Shown: one piece after another, positions 27,949 to 36,794 of the stretch | Numbering within the stretch: position 1 is the stretch's first letter | How the letters are laid out: each line of letters starts with the position of its first letter | Assembly (NCBI GenBank): GCA_019359245.1 | Contig: JAHHHR010000017.1 | Span: 62,001 to 126,000, forward strand | Reading direction: 5' to 3' | Length of the DNA stretch: 64,000 bases | Origin: Nostoc desertorum CM1-VF14 | Lineage (GTDB): Bacteria > Cyanobacteriota > Cyanobacteriia > Cyanobacteriales > Nostocaceae | Made by a program: the position numbers and the translations under genes | Notes under the pieces: model-generated | What the model saw: only the letters and a program-made list of their open reading frames with translations | Database searches by the model: none | Told to the model about the DNA's origin: nothing

Positions 27949-28026
27949 ATGCAACAAATTGAAAAGCTACTATACGAAATGGGAGAACCCGATGAGGCGC
28001 TTTTAGCCAGATACTTTCAAAAATGA
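27949..28026 (+). CDS. Possible 25-residue leader peptide upstream of the hybrid kinase
   Basis: ATG at 27949 to TGA at 28024-28026 encodes a small acidic peptide (MQQIEKLLYEMGEPDEALLA...). Its stop codon touches the GAGGAG sequence that serves as ribosome binding site for the kinase start at 28039, the geometry expected for translational coupling. It is too short for coding statistics and may be chance or a decayed gene end. Confidence 0.25.
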   Translation: MQQIEKLLYEMGEPDEALLARYFQK

Positions 28027-28038
28027 GGAGCAGAGACT

Positions 28039-28950
28039 GTGACTGCTGAAGTTCCAACAACTATCACCCCAGACGTTGAACAGGTCTTAGCTAGGATCAG
28101 CGATGCTTTTGTCATATTGGATCATGAATGGCGCTACACTTACGTTAATGACAAGCTAGCTGAACTAGCTGGGATGAATAAAGAAGACTTTTTAGGCAGG
28201 AGTATTTGGGAGTTTCCTAACACAGTTAATAGCCTAATTTATACTGAACTGCACCGTGCTGTTGCTGAACAAGTTACAGTTAATTTTGAGTATTTTTATC
28301 CAGAATGGGATCGTTGGTTGGAAAATCGCGTCTATCCCTCAACAAATGGCTTATCAATCTTAATTACAGATATTACTGAGCGCAAACGCAGCCAGCAGCT
28401 TCTGAATGCACAGTATGCGATCGCTCGCATTCTCTCTGAGGCAACCACGCTTGTAAATGTTTCAACTATATTGCGATCGCTGTGCGAAAATTTAGGATGG
28501 CAAGCAGGTATTTTCTGGAGTGTAGACGATGAAGCTAATGTTCTACACCGCATGAGTTCTTGGTATTCATTTAACTTAGAGAAAGAAGTATTCAACCAGC
28601 AGACAATTGCTTTGAGTGAAGGGTTATCCGGTCAGATTTGGGCAAGTGGCCAACCTGTTTGGATTTCGGAACCCACCCAAACCGAGAATTGTTTTGCTGC
28701 CGCCATCGAATTCCCAATTCGGCTGGATAATAAAATCTTAGGTGTGATCGAATTTTTCAGCGACCAAATTTTAGAGCCTGACATCAATTTACTGCAAATG
28801 ATGAGTGCGATCGCGACTCAAATTGGTCAGTTCATTGAGCAGCAACGAAGTTCGTCGTTAATGCAAGAAAGTGAGGAAAAATATAGCCGGATTTTTGAAA
28901 CTTTAGCTGTCTCGATTGGGGAGAAAAATTTTCCCTTGTTAAAGATTTAA
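28039..28950 (+). CDS. Hybrid histidine kinase, N-terminal part (PAS-GAF), broken by frameshift
   Basis: These 303 codons carry an N-terminal PAS domain (about 12-115: ISDAFVILDHEWRYTYVNDK..., ending LSILITDITERKR) and a GAF domain (about 130-275). The frame then enters EEKYSRIFETLAVSI and ends within ten codons. Reading on in the +2 frame from 28917 gives WGEKFSLVKDLIYNLKAQ and continues into the next frame, which matches the expected course of this kinase family. One T appears to be missing at 28916-28917 (ATT-TGG read as ATTGGG). It starts at GTG 28039, with GAGGAG eight bases upstream. Restoring the base would give one protein of about 1592 residues. Confidence 0.85.
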   Translation: MTAEVPTTITPDVEQVLARISDAFVILDHEWRYTYVNDKLAELAGMNKEDFLGRSIWEFPNTVNSLIYTELHRAVAEQVTVNFEYFYPEWDRWLENRVYPSTNGLSILITDITERKRSQQLLNAQYAIARILSEATTLVNVSTILRSLCENLGWQAGIFWSVDDEANVLHRMSSWYSFNLEKEVFNQQTIALSEGLSGQIWASGQPVWISEPTQTENCFAAAIEFPIRLDNKILGVIEFFSDQILEPDINLLQMMSAIATQIGQFIEQQRSSSLMQESEEKYSRIFETLAVSIGEKNFPLLKI

Positions 28951-28982
28951 TTTATAATCTAAAAGCTCAAGAGGTTACAGAT

Positions 28983-31900
28983 TTGCGGCAATATTTGGAC
29001 GAACACGAGCAAGTAGAAGAAAATCTGCGTCATAGTGAAGCACGCTACCGCTCACTAGCAGAAGCAAGCGCATCCATCGTCTGGAGCGCGGGTCCCTGGG
29101 GCAACGTTGTTGACGATATTCCAACTTGGGAGGCGTTCACTGGGCAAAGCCCCGAACAATATAAAGGATGGGGTTGGGTTGACGCACTGCACCCAGATGA
29201 CCGTACATCTGTAACTGCTATTTGGAGACAGGCTTTTTTTGGACGCAGCGTTGCAGTTGCCGAGTATCGCGTTCTGCGGCATGACGGCGAATACCGTTAC
29301 ATGAAGATACGCGGTGTGCCTATACTTGATGAAACAGGCGAAATTCAGGAATGGGTAGGAATGTGCGTAGATATCAGCGATAGCAAACAAGCTGAGGCAG
29401 AACGTGAGCATTTACTGGCGTTACTGAAAACAGAACAGACTCGCTTGGTTGAAGCTAACGTTCTACTAGATACCCTCTTCAATAACGCACCTATAGGTAT
29501 TGGTCTATGGGATGAAAAATTAAGATACGTTCGCTTGAATGACGCTTTAGCTGAAATTAACGGTTTTCCCCAAGAGGTGCATATCGGTAAGACCGTCGCC
29601 CAAGTGCTACCGGGGGTAGATTCTGCGGTCATGGAAGCTTTCCACCATGTGATCGAAACGGGAGAATCTATTGCCCAAGAGGCCAGTGGAGAGACACCTG
29701 CTGCGCCTGGAAAGCTGCGGCATTGGTCGGTAAATTATTATCCGATAAAACTACCAGATGATATTACTTGGGTGGGCGCAATCTGCCAAGAAATCACCGA
29801 TCGCAAGCAAGCCGAAGCCGAGCGTCAACAGTTGTTTGAGCGGGAGCAAGCGGCTCGTGTTGAGGCTGAAGCTGCCAAAGAGCAAGTTACCCAAATTTTA
29901 GAAAGTATCACTGACGGCTTTATTGCCTTTGACAATGAGTGGCGCTTTACCTACCTCAATCATGAAGGAAGCAGAACTTTGGGGCGTTCTTGCGAGGATC
30001 TGTTGGGAAAAAACTTGTGGGAAGAGATTCCAGAACTGGCTGCTACTAGCTTTGGTCAGCTTTATCAAAGGGCAGTTGTTCTAGGAATGCCGCTTGAGCT
30101 TGAAGATTATTACCCACCCTTTGATGCATGGTTTGCGGTTCGTGCCTATCCTTCACCCACAGGATTATCACTTTATTTCCGTAACATTAATGTACGCAAG
30201 CAGGCAGAGGCAAAACTGCGCGAGAGTGAAGCGTGTTTTCGGCTGATGGCTGAAAATTCAACTGATATTATTTCCCGCCATACAATAGATGGAATTCTTC
30301 TGTACGTTTCACCAGCTTGCTACACAGTATTGGGGTATCAACCAGAGGAACTAATAGGTCATTCCAGCCAGGAGTTAGTTCACCCAGACGATTTGGCAGA
30401 GATTGCTAGTAATTACCCAATCAATGCCGATCTACCAGATATTTATACTATTACTCATCGTGCCCGTCACAAAGATGGACATTATATTTGGTTAGAAGCA
30501 ACTATTCGGGCTATTCGCGATCGCCAAACTAAAGAAATTTTAGAAATGCAGGCGTCTTCGCGGGATATTACTAAGCGCAAACAGGTGGAGGATGAGCAGC
30601 GTTTTATCGCTGAGGCTAGTGGGATTTTGGCTGCATCATTAGACTACGAGACGACCTTAACCAGTTTGACGCGTTTAGCAGTGCCTGAAATAGCTGATTG
30701 GTGCGTAGTTGATATTATTTGTGACAATCAATTAGTTCGCCGGGTTGCAGCAGCCCATGCCACTCCAGCGAAACAAAAATTAGTAGAACAGTTACAAAAT
30801 TATTCGCCTGATTTGACACGAAGAGAAGGTGTTGCTGAAGTAATAAGCACAGGCAAATCACAAATTAGTCATTTTATTTCTGATGAACAGATACAAGCGG
30901 TAAGCCGCAATACCAGTCATCTAAAAATCTTGCAAGAACTAAATCCTACATCTGGCATGAGTGTACCGCTCATAGTTCGGGGGCGGGTGCTAGGAGCTAT
31001 AACTTTGGTGTGTTCTTTAGGTCGTCGCTACGACACCAAAAGCCTAATGTTAGCTGAAGAATTGGCTCACCGTGCTGCCATAGCAATTGATAATGCTCGA
31101 CTCTATACAGAAACACAGCAATCTCAACAGGCGGCTTTACGAGCAGCATCTCGCACTGCGCGTCTGCAAGCCATTACCGCTGCACTTTCTGAATCTCTCA
31201 CTCCGGCACAAGTTGGTGAAGTAATTGTAGAGCAAGGTATGGCAGCTTTGGGAGCTAGTTCTGCTTTAGTAGCACTACTGACTAAAAGCGGCACTGAACT
31301 AGAAATTGTCCGTGCAGTCGGTTATCAACAGGAAACGATAGATTCATGGCGTCGATTCTCTATTCATACATCCGCACCGCTAGCAGAAGCAGTACGAACC
31401 AAAAAGCCTATCTGGCAGGAATCAACAGCAACAAGGGTAGCTCGTTACTCACATCTTGCGAAGGAATACGCCCAGGTTGACTACGGCGCTTGGATTTCGA
31501 TTCCATTAATCATTGAGGGACGAGCCATAGGTGGAATGTCTCTAGCTTTTGCCGAGATTCAGGAGTTTAGCCAGGACGATCAAGCTTTCATGCTGGCATT
31601 GGCACAGCAGTGTGCTCAAGCGATGGAACGTGCCCGCCTATACGAGGCAGAGCAAACGGCACGGGAAGCAGCAGAAAACGCCAACCGGATTAAAGACGAG
31701 TTTCTTGCAGTGCTTTCTCATGAATTGCGATCGCCACTCAACCCAATTTTAGGATGGTCTAAGCTACTCCAAACCAAAAAACTTGATGAAAAGACAATTC
31801 CTCAAGCGCTGAAGACTATTGAGCGAAATGCTAGGTTACAGGCTCAACTGATTGAAGACTTGCTAGATATCTCCCGGATTTTACAAGGTAAACTTAGCCT

Positions 31901-32816
31901 GAATATCTACCCAGTTGACTTAGCATCTGTGATTTCGGCAGCAATGGAAACAGTCAGGCTGTCGGCGGAAGCTAAGTCAATTGAGATGCACATCAGCCTA
32001 GAACCAAATTTAGGGCAAGTTTTGGGTGACTCCGGCCGATTGCAGCAAGTCGTTTGGAACCTACTTTCAAATGCAGTTAAGTTTACACCTGCGGGGGGAC
32101 GAGTTGACATCCAACTCTCATCATGTCCTAATTCCAATTCCAACTCAGCACTAATTGAAGTCAGCGACACTGGCAAAGGCATTAATCCTGATTTTCTGCC
32201 TTACGTGTTTGAATATTTTCGCCAAGAGAACAGCAGCACCACCAGAAAGTTTGGTGGATTGGGGTTAGGGTTAGCGATCGTCCGTCACTTAGTCGAACTG
32301 CATGGCGGCACAGTCCAGGTAAAAAGCGAGGGCGAAGATCAGGGGGCAACTTTTACTGTAAGACTCCCACTGCTCCAACATCAATCAGAGGTTAAACAGG
32401 ACACTAGCGACTCAGAGACATCCTCAAATTTAAATGGTGTCAATATTTTAGTAGTGGATGATGATGCAGATACGCGAGAATTTATTGCCTTCTTGCTAGA
32501 GCAATATGGGGCAAATGTTACAGCAGTGGCATCAGCAGATAAAGCACTAACCGCTTTAAGCCAATCCTTGCCAGATATACTTTTAAGCGATATAGGGATG
32601 CCAGAAGTGGATGGATGTATGTTCATGCGACAGCTGAGAACACTACCAAAAGAGCAAGGAGGGCAAATTCGAGCGATCGCACTTACCGCCTATGCTGGAG
32701 AAATGAACGCCAAGCAAGTACTCGCAGCCGGATTTGATAAGCATCTAGCCAAACCAATCGAGCCAGCCGAATTAGTAGATGCGATCGCCAACTTAATAGC
32801 TGAATCAAGAAAGTAG
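28983..32816 (+). CDS. Hybrid histidine kinase, C-terminal part (PAS x4, GAF x2, HisKA, HATPase, receiver)
   Basis: These 1277 codons are numbered from a TTG at 28983, the first start in this frame after the frameshift. Four PAS/PAC modules (about 20-140, 160-290, 300-405 and 415-540) each end in a D[IV][ST][DE]RKQAE-like tail. Two GAF domains follow (about 560-710 and 735-895). HisKA has phospho-accepting H913 in LSHELRSPLNPILG. HATPase has VWNLLSNAVKFT and DTGKGI. The C-terminal receiver has phospho-acceptor D1203 in LLSDIGMPEVDG. There is no membrane helix, so the kinase is cytoplasmic. The last 12 bases overlap the convergent Ser/Thr kinase. Without the N-terminal PAS-GAF part the kinase core is still complete, so activity is possible if translation starts internally. 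Confidence 0.88.
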   Translation: MRQYLDEHEQVEENLRHSEARYRSLAEASASIVWSAGPWGNVVDDIPTWEAFTGQSPEQYKGWGWVDALHPDDRTSVTAIWRQAFFGRSVAVAEYRVLRHDGEYRYMKIRGVPILDETGEIQEWVGMCVDISDSKQAEAEREHLLALLKTEQTRLVEANVLLDTLFNNAPIGIGLWDEKLRYVRLNDALAEINGFPQEVHIGKTVAQVLPGVDSAVMEAFHHVIETGESIAQEASGETPAAPGKLRHWSVNYYPIKLPDDITWVGAICQEITDRKQAEAERQQLFEREQAARVEAEAAKEQVTQILESITDGFIAFDNEWRFTYLNHEGSRTLGRSCEDLLGKNLWEEIPELAATSFGQLYQRAVVLGMPLELEDYYPPFDAWFAVRAYPSPTGLSLYFRNINVRKQAEAKLRESEACFRLMAENSTDIISRHTIDGILLYVSPACYTVLGYQPEELIGHSSQELVHPDDLAEIASNYPINADLPDIYTITHRARHKDGHYIWLEATIRAIRDRQTKEILEMQASSRDITKRKQVEDEQRFIAEASGILAASLDYETTLTSLTRLAVPEIADWCVVDIICDNQLVRRVAAAHATPAKQKLVEQLQNYSPDLTRREGVAEVISTGKSQISHFISDEQIQAVSRNTSHLKILQELNPTSGMSVPLIVRGRVLGAITLVCSLGRRYDTKSLMLAEELAHRAAIAIDNARLYTETQQSQQAALRAASRTARLQAITAALSESLTPAQVGEVIVEQGMAALGASSALVALLTKSGTELEIVRAVGYQQETIDSWRRFSIHTSAPLAEAVRTKKPIWQESTATRVARYSHLAKEYAQVDYGAWISIPLIIEGRAIGGMSLAFAEIQEFSQDDQAFMLALAQQCAQAMERARLYEAEQTAREAAENANRIKDEFLAVLSHELRSPLNPILGWSKLLQTKKLDEKTIPQALKTIERNARLQAQLIEDLLDISRILQGKLSLNIYPVDLASVISAAMETVRLSAEAKSIEMHISLEPNLGQVLGDSGRLQQVVWNLLSNAVKFTPAGGRVDIQLSSCPNSNSNSALIEVSDTGKGINPDFLPYVFEYFRQENSSTTRKFGGLGLGLAIVRHLVELHGGTVQVKSEGEDQGATFTVRLPLLQHQSEVKQDTSDSETSSNLNGVNILVVDDDADTREFIAFLLEQYGANVTAVASADKALTALSQSLPDILLSDIGMPEVDGCMFMRQLRTLPKEQGGQIRAIALTAYAGEMNAKQVLAAGFDKHLAKPIEPAELVDAIANLIAESRK

Positions 32817-34181
32817 GCGGTGCTGAAATTGCAAAGCTTTTTCAGGTTCGGGAATTTGCGATGCTAAAATCTTCACAAATTCTCCACGAGAAATTTGCCC
32901 AGAAGATTTAACAGCTTTTTGGACTAGAAACTTAGCTATTGGGCCAATTAAATCAGCCAATTCCCGCTCACACTGATGCACAAAGCTATCGTTGATTAAT
33001 TGAGATTCTTGGCTTGGTAAATTATTTGACTTAATTTCAGATTGAGCAGTAACTTCTTGTAATAAAGTAGGTTTCTCTAGTAAAAACATTGTTTTCTTCT
33101 TAAAATCAACTTGTTGATTTCCTCGAAGATGAAGGGACAATTGACTAATTAGTTCTTCACAGTTTGATGCTGATGCCGCAATTTGTTTTAATAATCTTGA
33201 AGCAACCGGACCGACAAATTCTAAAAGAACTGTTTCCAACCGACTGTAATTTTCCGGTGACAGGGCAGAAGCAGGCGGATACTCAATTGAGTTTTGTTGA
33301 GATGAAGCTTGAGGCGGTTGTGTAGAAGATATTGGTTGAAGTGATTGGGTTCTTACTTTAGTATCGAGATGCTTCAGTACCTGTAGAACTTCAGCCGCAG
33401 ACTGATAGCGCTGTTTAAAGTGGTGTAGCACCATTTTAGATAGCACAGATACCAACTCAGAACTGACATTAGCCTGATGCTGCCAAGAAATTTCTCCTGT
33501 ATCTGGATCTTCCTCAAAGTTTATAGGATGTAACCCCGTCAGCGATTGAATACCAATTATGCCCAAAGAATAAATATCGCTGTTAGGGCGCGGTCTACCT
33601 TGCCCCTGTTCTGTAGACATATAGCCTGGGGTGCCAATGATAATAGTAGCCCCCGTGCCCCCTAAAAGTGTAAGCAATTGAGTTTGGACTTGTTTGACTG
33701 CGCCAAAGTCAATCAGGACTAACTTGCCGTCTTGTTGCCGCCTGATTATATTATCCGGCTTGATATCTCGATGGATAACGTTGTGGCTGTGAATAAATTG
33801 CAGAATACCCAACACCTGCTGGAGAAGTTGAATTACTTGATCTTCTGTCCAAGGTTGATTGGGGAACAGTTCCGCTTTCAGAGTATGTCCTTCAATAAAC
33901 TCTTGCACTAAGAAGAACTCTTCGTTGTCTTCAAAATAAGCTAAAAGTCGAGGAATCTGGTCATGGTTACCCAGTTGTTCTAGTGTTTCTGCTTCACTGG
34001 TAAATAGCCGTCTAGCAGTTTCGAGAAATTCAGGACTACGAGTGACGGGTTTAAGATGTTTGACAACGCATTTCGGGAAACCTGGCCGATGGGTATCTTG
34101 GGCGAGGTAAGCTTGACCGAATCCACCTCCACCTAAGATTTGCAGGACTTGGTAACGTCCGTCTAATAATTGTCCTAACAT
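32805..34181 (-). CDS. Serine/threonine protein kinase with duplicated C-terminal domain
   Basis: This 458-residue soluble kinase has its kinase domain at about residues 9-270, with the LGGGGFGQAYLA glycine loop, CVVKHL lysine, HRDIKPDN catalytic loop, LIDFGAVKQ and GTPGYMSTEQ. After a Ser/Gln-rich linker there are two similar segments of about 55 residues (LLEFVGPVASRLLKQIAASA..., near 318, and LADLIGPIAKFLVQKAVKSS..., near 405), a helical repeat also found at the ends of other cyanobacterial kinases. Its N-terminal kinase lobe is close to that of the CHASE2 kinase. It converges on the hybrid histidine kinase with a 12-base overlap of coding ends. Confidence 0.92.
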   Translation of the reverse strand: MLGQLLDGRYQVLQILGGGGFGQAYLAQDTHRPGFPKCVVKHLKPVTRSPEFLETARRLFTSEAETLEQLGNHDQIPRLLAYFEDNEEFFLVQEFIEGHTLKAELFPNQPWTEDQVIQLLQQVLGILQFIHSHNVIHRDIKPDNIIRRQQDGKLVLIDFGAVKQVQTQLLTLLGGTGATIIIGTPGYMSTEQGQGRPRPNSDIYSLGIIGIQSLTGLHPINFEEDPDTGEISWQHQANVSSELVSVLSKMVLHHFKQRYQSAAEVLQVLKHLDTKVRTQSLQPISSTQPPQASSQQNSIEYPPASALSPENYSRLETVLLEFVGPVASRLLKQIAASASNCEELISQLSLHLRGNQQVDFKKKTMFLLEKPTLLQEVTAQSEIKSNNLPSQESQLINDSFVHQCERELADLIGPIAKFLVQKAVKSSGQISRGEFVKILASQIPEPEKALQFQHRLLS

Positions 34182-34280
34182 TATGTCACAAGCCTTAAGT
34201 CCTCAAATTAATCTTGGCACAACTACCAGCTTTGACAAGGTTTTTTGAGAAAGAAAGTAGGTAGGTAGCGCTGAAATTAG

Positions 34281-34399
34281 GGACTTCCAACTGAAAAAAT
34301 ATCCTATCGTGGTGTAGGCAGGGGGGCAGGGAGCAGGGAGCAGAGGGAGAAAGAAAAATATGATCTGAGTAAATTGGATAATTTATTTTCTGGAAGTCC
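34281..34399. mobile_element. MITE-like element with terminal inverted repeats
   Basis: GGACTTCCA (34281-34289) and TGGAAGTCC (34391-34399) are perfect inverted ends. The similarity continues inward for about 25 bases (actgaaaaaatatcc against gaaaataaattatcc). A TA dinucleotide lies close outside each end. The inside has no coding capacity and includes a G-rich repeat (gcagggagcagggagcag). The 119-base size and TA flanks suggest a non-autonomous IS630/Tc1-type element. Confidence 0.6.
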
Positions 34400-34579
34400 T
34401 TTACAAGGTTTTTTTGAGGATTCTACTACAAGTTTAGAAGTCAAAAGTCAAAAGTTAAAACTGTTATGAAATAAGCTCTTTAGAGATTTTAAATGGTTGC
34501 TCTATTTACGCCGTGGTGTACTAGTTTATAGCGGTTTCCAGGTACAGAAATAAATAATTAACCATAGATCAACACAGTA

Positions 34580-34606
34580 GGGGCGCACAGATGAGATGTG
34601 TGCCCC
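34580..34606. repeat. Intergenic hairpin after the hydrolase gene
   Basis: GGGGCGCACA (34580-34589) pairs with TGTGTGCCCC (34597-34606) with one G-T pair. It lies 12 bases beyond the minus-strand hydrolase stop and may terminate it, although no T-run follows. It is related to the hairpin at 24789-24817. Confidence 0.7.
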
Positions 34607-34617
34607 TTATCTAGTAC

Positions 34618-35514
34618 CTAATTAAGCAAAGGCAAAAATTGGCGAATTAACCCAATTGTGACTGCTGGTAACTCTAACTGCGGTGTTAATCCCACATCTT
34701 CCAACTGTTGAAAAAATCGGATCGCTTGCGGATTCATTTCGGCAAGGCGACGACCAATTGAAGGCCCTGTAAATTCCGATCTTCGTCCCCAAATGATGGC
34801 GGTGGGAACAGTTAACTGTTGAATGTAAAGGGATAAATCAAAGCATAAATCGCCACGCACAAAGGACAGTGCTGCATACTCAGCATTAGGCTGTTGGGCG
34901 GATTGTAAATAAGCATCTACAATTTCTTGATACACTCGATTAGATTGAGCAAATTGGCGTTGCTCTAAGAAACTGCGAATACCCCCACTGGTAGCTACCC
35001 CAGTGCTGTAAAGTAAACGGTCAACAACGGGAACGCTGATTAACTGGGCAAAAAAACTACGGGAGTAGTCTTCGCCAAAGTCAGAAAGCCCGGCGGGGGT
35101 AGTGAGAATTAAAGACTTGAATAAATCAGGATGATCTGCTGCTACTCGAATTGTAAAGGCTGCGGTCAATGAAGAAGCGATCGCAGTTACTGGCCCGGTA
35201 CAAGTCTGCTCGAAAAACTCCCGAATAGTGGTTAAATAATCCTCAATCTTATAACTCCGTGCTGGATGCTCAGATTTACCCCAACCAATTAAATCGGGTG
35301 CAATGACCCGATATTCAGCAGCAAAAGCCGGATACACTTTCGACCACTCATAAGCAGAAGATCCACCACCAAAGCCGTGCAAGAACACCAAAGTTTCTCG
35401 ATCATCTTTGGCAGTTACATTGTCCTGCCAAGGTGAGCCAGTGGCAGTATAATATACCATTCTACCTAGTGAGGTATTTATGGAACGTTGTTCAAATCCT
35501 AGTGGTTGAAACAT
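34618..35514 (-). CDS. Alpha/beta-hydrolase-fold protein with altered catalytic residues
   Basis: This 298-residue protein has the fold signature LVFLHGFGGGSSAYEW (oxyanion region), RVIAPDLIGWGKSEHP and a nucleophile-elbow region AIASSLTAAFTIR where Ser would be the nucleophile. The usual acid position (IIWGRRSEF) lacks Asp, and the place of the catalytic His (VGLTPQLELP, normally GHxP.LE.P) has Leu. So it may not be a classical hydrolase, or it may use other residues. Many cyanobacterial homologues lie near pigment or quinone genes, but nothing here points to a substrate. It is a single gene flanked by non-coding DNA. Confidence 0.8.
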   Translation of the reverse strand: MFQPLGFEQRSINTSLGRMVYYTATGSPWQDNVTAKDDRETLVFLHGFGGGSSAYEWSKVYPAFAAEYRVIAPDLIGWGKSEHPARSYKIEDYLTTIREFFEQTCTGPVTAIASSLTAAFTIRVAADHPDLFKSLILTTPAGLSDFGEDYSRSFFAQLISVPVVDRLLYSTGVATSGGIRSFLEQRQFAQSNRVYQEIVDAYLQSAQQPNAEYAALSFVRGDLCFDLSLYIQQLTVPTAIIWGRRSEFTGPSIGRRLAEMNPQAIRFFQQLEDVGLTPQLELPAVTIGLIRQFLPLLN

Positions 35515-36012
35515 AAGTATTTTTTTTGACTGTAGTAATTAGTTGGCACAAGTAACAGAATAGACCTGTGGACGTGAAGGCACAGGGAGAGTCTTTGATA
35601 ATTTCTTCACGTCACCGTGTCTTCTTTAGTCACTCCAGAATACTTACCTATTTAGTTCAAACTCCCCACTGATTGTTATTATCGGCGAACCAATCACTCT
35701 AAGACTTCCCGCTACTGTCAGATTAAGTAGATATAAAATTACTGAATTACTTGTAAAGATTTGGTGATCTTTTTTCATCATAAAAAGCAACTTAGGTTGA
35801 AATTACTGTTATACAAGGGTTTTTCGTGGTAGCGAGTATCACTAAAGCGTGAATCAAACATAAGTTTTTATGGTAGTCTATCAAGAAACTCATAAAGAAT
35901 TTTGAGCATCAAGAAGATTCAAAATGCTCATTTTAAGAAGCTATTAATTCTAGTTTTATATGTACAAATAGTAGCTTTTGATGTATTAATAAATTTGATT
36001 ATTATCTAGGTA
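35515..36012. other. Intergenic region between divergent genes
   Basis: No reading frame or tandem repeat is visible. A 9-bp perfect inverted repeat (GACGTGAAG at 35571-35579 and CTTCACGTC at 35605-35613) has a long loop and no T-run. The rest is AT-rich and should hold the promoters of the flanking genes. Confidence 0.5.
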
Positions 36013-36615
36013 ATGGTAAGGCGGAATGTCATGGTAAAGCAGGCTACTCTTCAATCAAATAAACTAACAACGATTGAAGACGCTAAATTTGCGCTTGACA
36101 AATTTAATATACAAAATGAAATGAAAGCTTCAGTTTGGGGGGATCAGGTCGAGTCAGCTATTGACGCTGCCAGAGTGACTGTACCTACTTGTATTTGTTT
36201 AGACTTAGAAGATTTGAAGTGTTTTGAACCAGTAGAGTGCCAGTATGAACGCTGGGGAGTAATTTTTCACAATTCTATAGCAATACAGCCATCAAATCCA
36301 GCATTTCCAACCTATTCGGGGCTTATTGTCTTAATGGTAGCACCCAAAAGCGGATTTTTAGAAGCTACTTTCTTGCATCCGGTTAGCTCGGTTAGCGCCT
36401 TTGTCACTAGTTCCCAACGCCTAGTGCTTTCCGCCTACGATCGCGATCGCCAACTCCTCGCTCAAGCTGTACTACCAAGTGCTAATCTTGCCAATTCAGA
36501 CTCGGCAATTTCCCCCAATACATTATTATCTATAAGTGTGAATAACATCTACAGCGTTACCTTCTGTGCTTTTGATGGTCAATTTACTCTTGATAATTTT
36601 CGTTTTTGTGTTTAA
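36013..36615 (+). CDS. Conserved hypothetical protein, jelly-roll-like
   Basis: These 200 residues are of unknown function. There is no signal peptide. From about residue 65 the pattern is beta-rich: VECQYERWGVIFHNSIAIQPSNP, GLIVLMVAPKSGFLEATFLHPVSSVSAFVTSSQ, LVLSAYDRDRQLLAQAVLP and a C-terminal YSVTFCAFDGQFTLDNFRF. The last stretch resembles the end of PEP-CTERM-associated and lectin-like beta-sandwich domains, but the sorting signal is absent. A second ATG at 36031 is an alternative start. I cannot assign a function. Confidence 0.65.
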   Translation: MVRRNVMVKQATLQSNKLTTIEDAKFALDKFNIQNEMKASVWGDQVESAIDAARVTVPTCICLDLEDLKCFEPVECQYERWGVIFHNSIAIQPSNPAFPTYSGLIVLMVAPKSGFLEATFLHPVSSVSAFVTSSQRLVLSAYDRDRQLLAQAVLPSANLANSDSAISPNTLLSISVNNIYSVTFCAFDGQFTLDNFRFCV

Positions 36616-36794
36616 AAAGCCTTTATGCCCTTGCTCTGAGCCATTTAAAATGCTATCTTGATTTCCGCCGTGCTGTACTAATCTACTATAGTGTCCTTGA
36701 AAACCGGGCATCTTGTAGTTTGGGTCTTCACCCTTTCTTCATCTCTAGTAAAACTTATACAATAAGTAATTTCGTAATCAAGTAGGTAAATACT

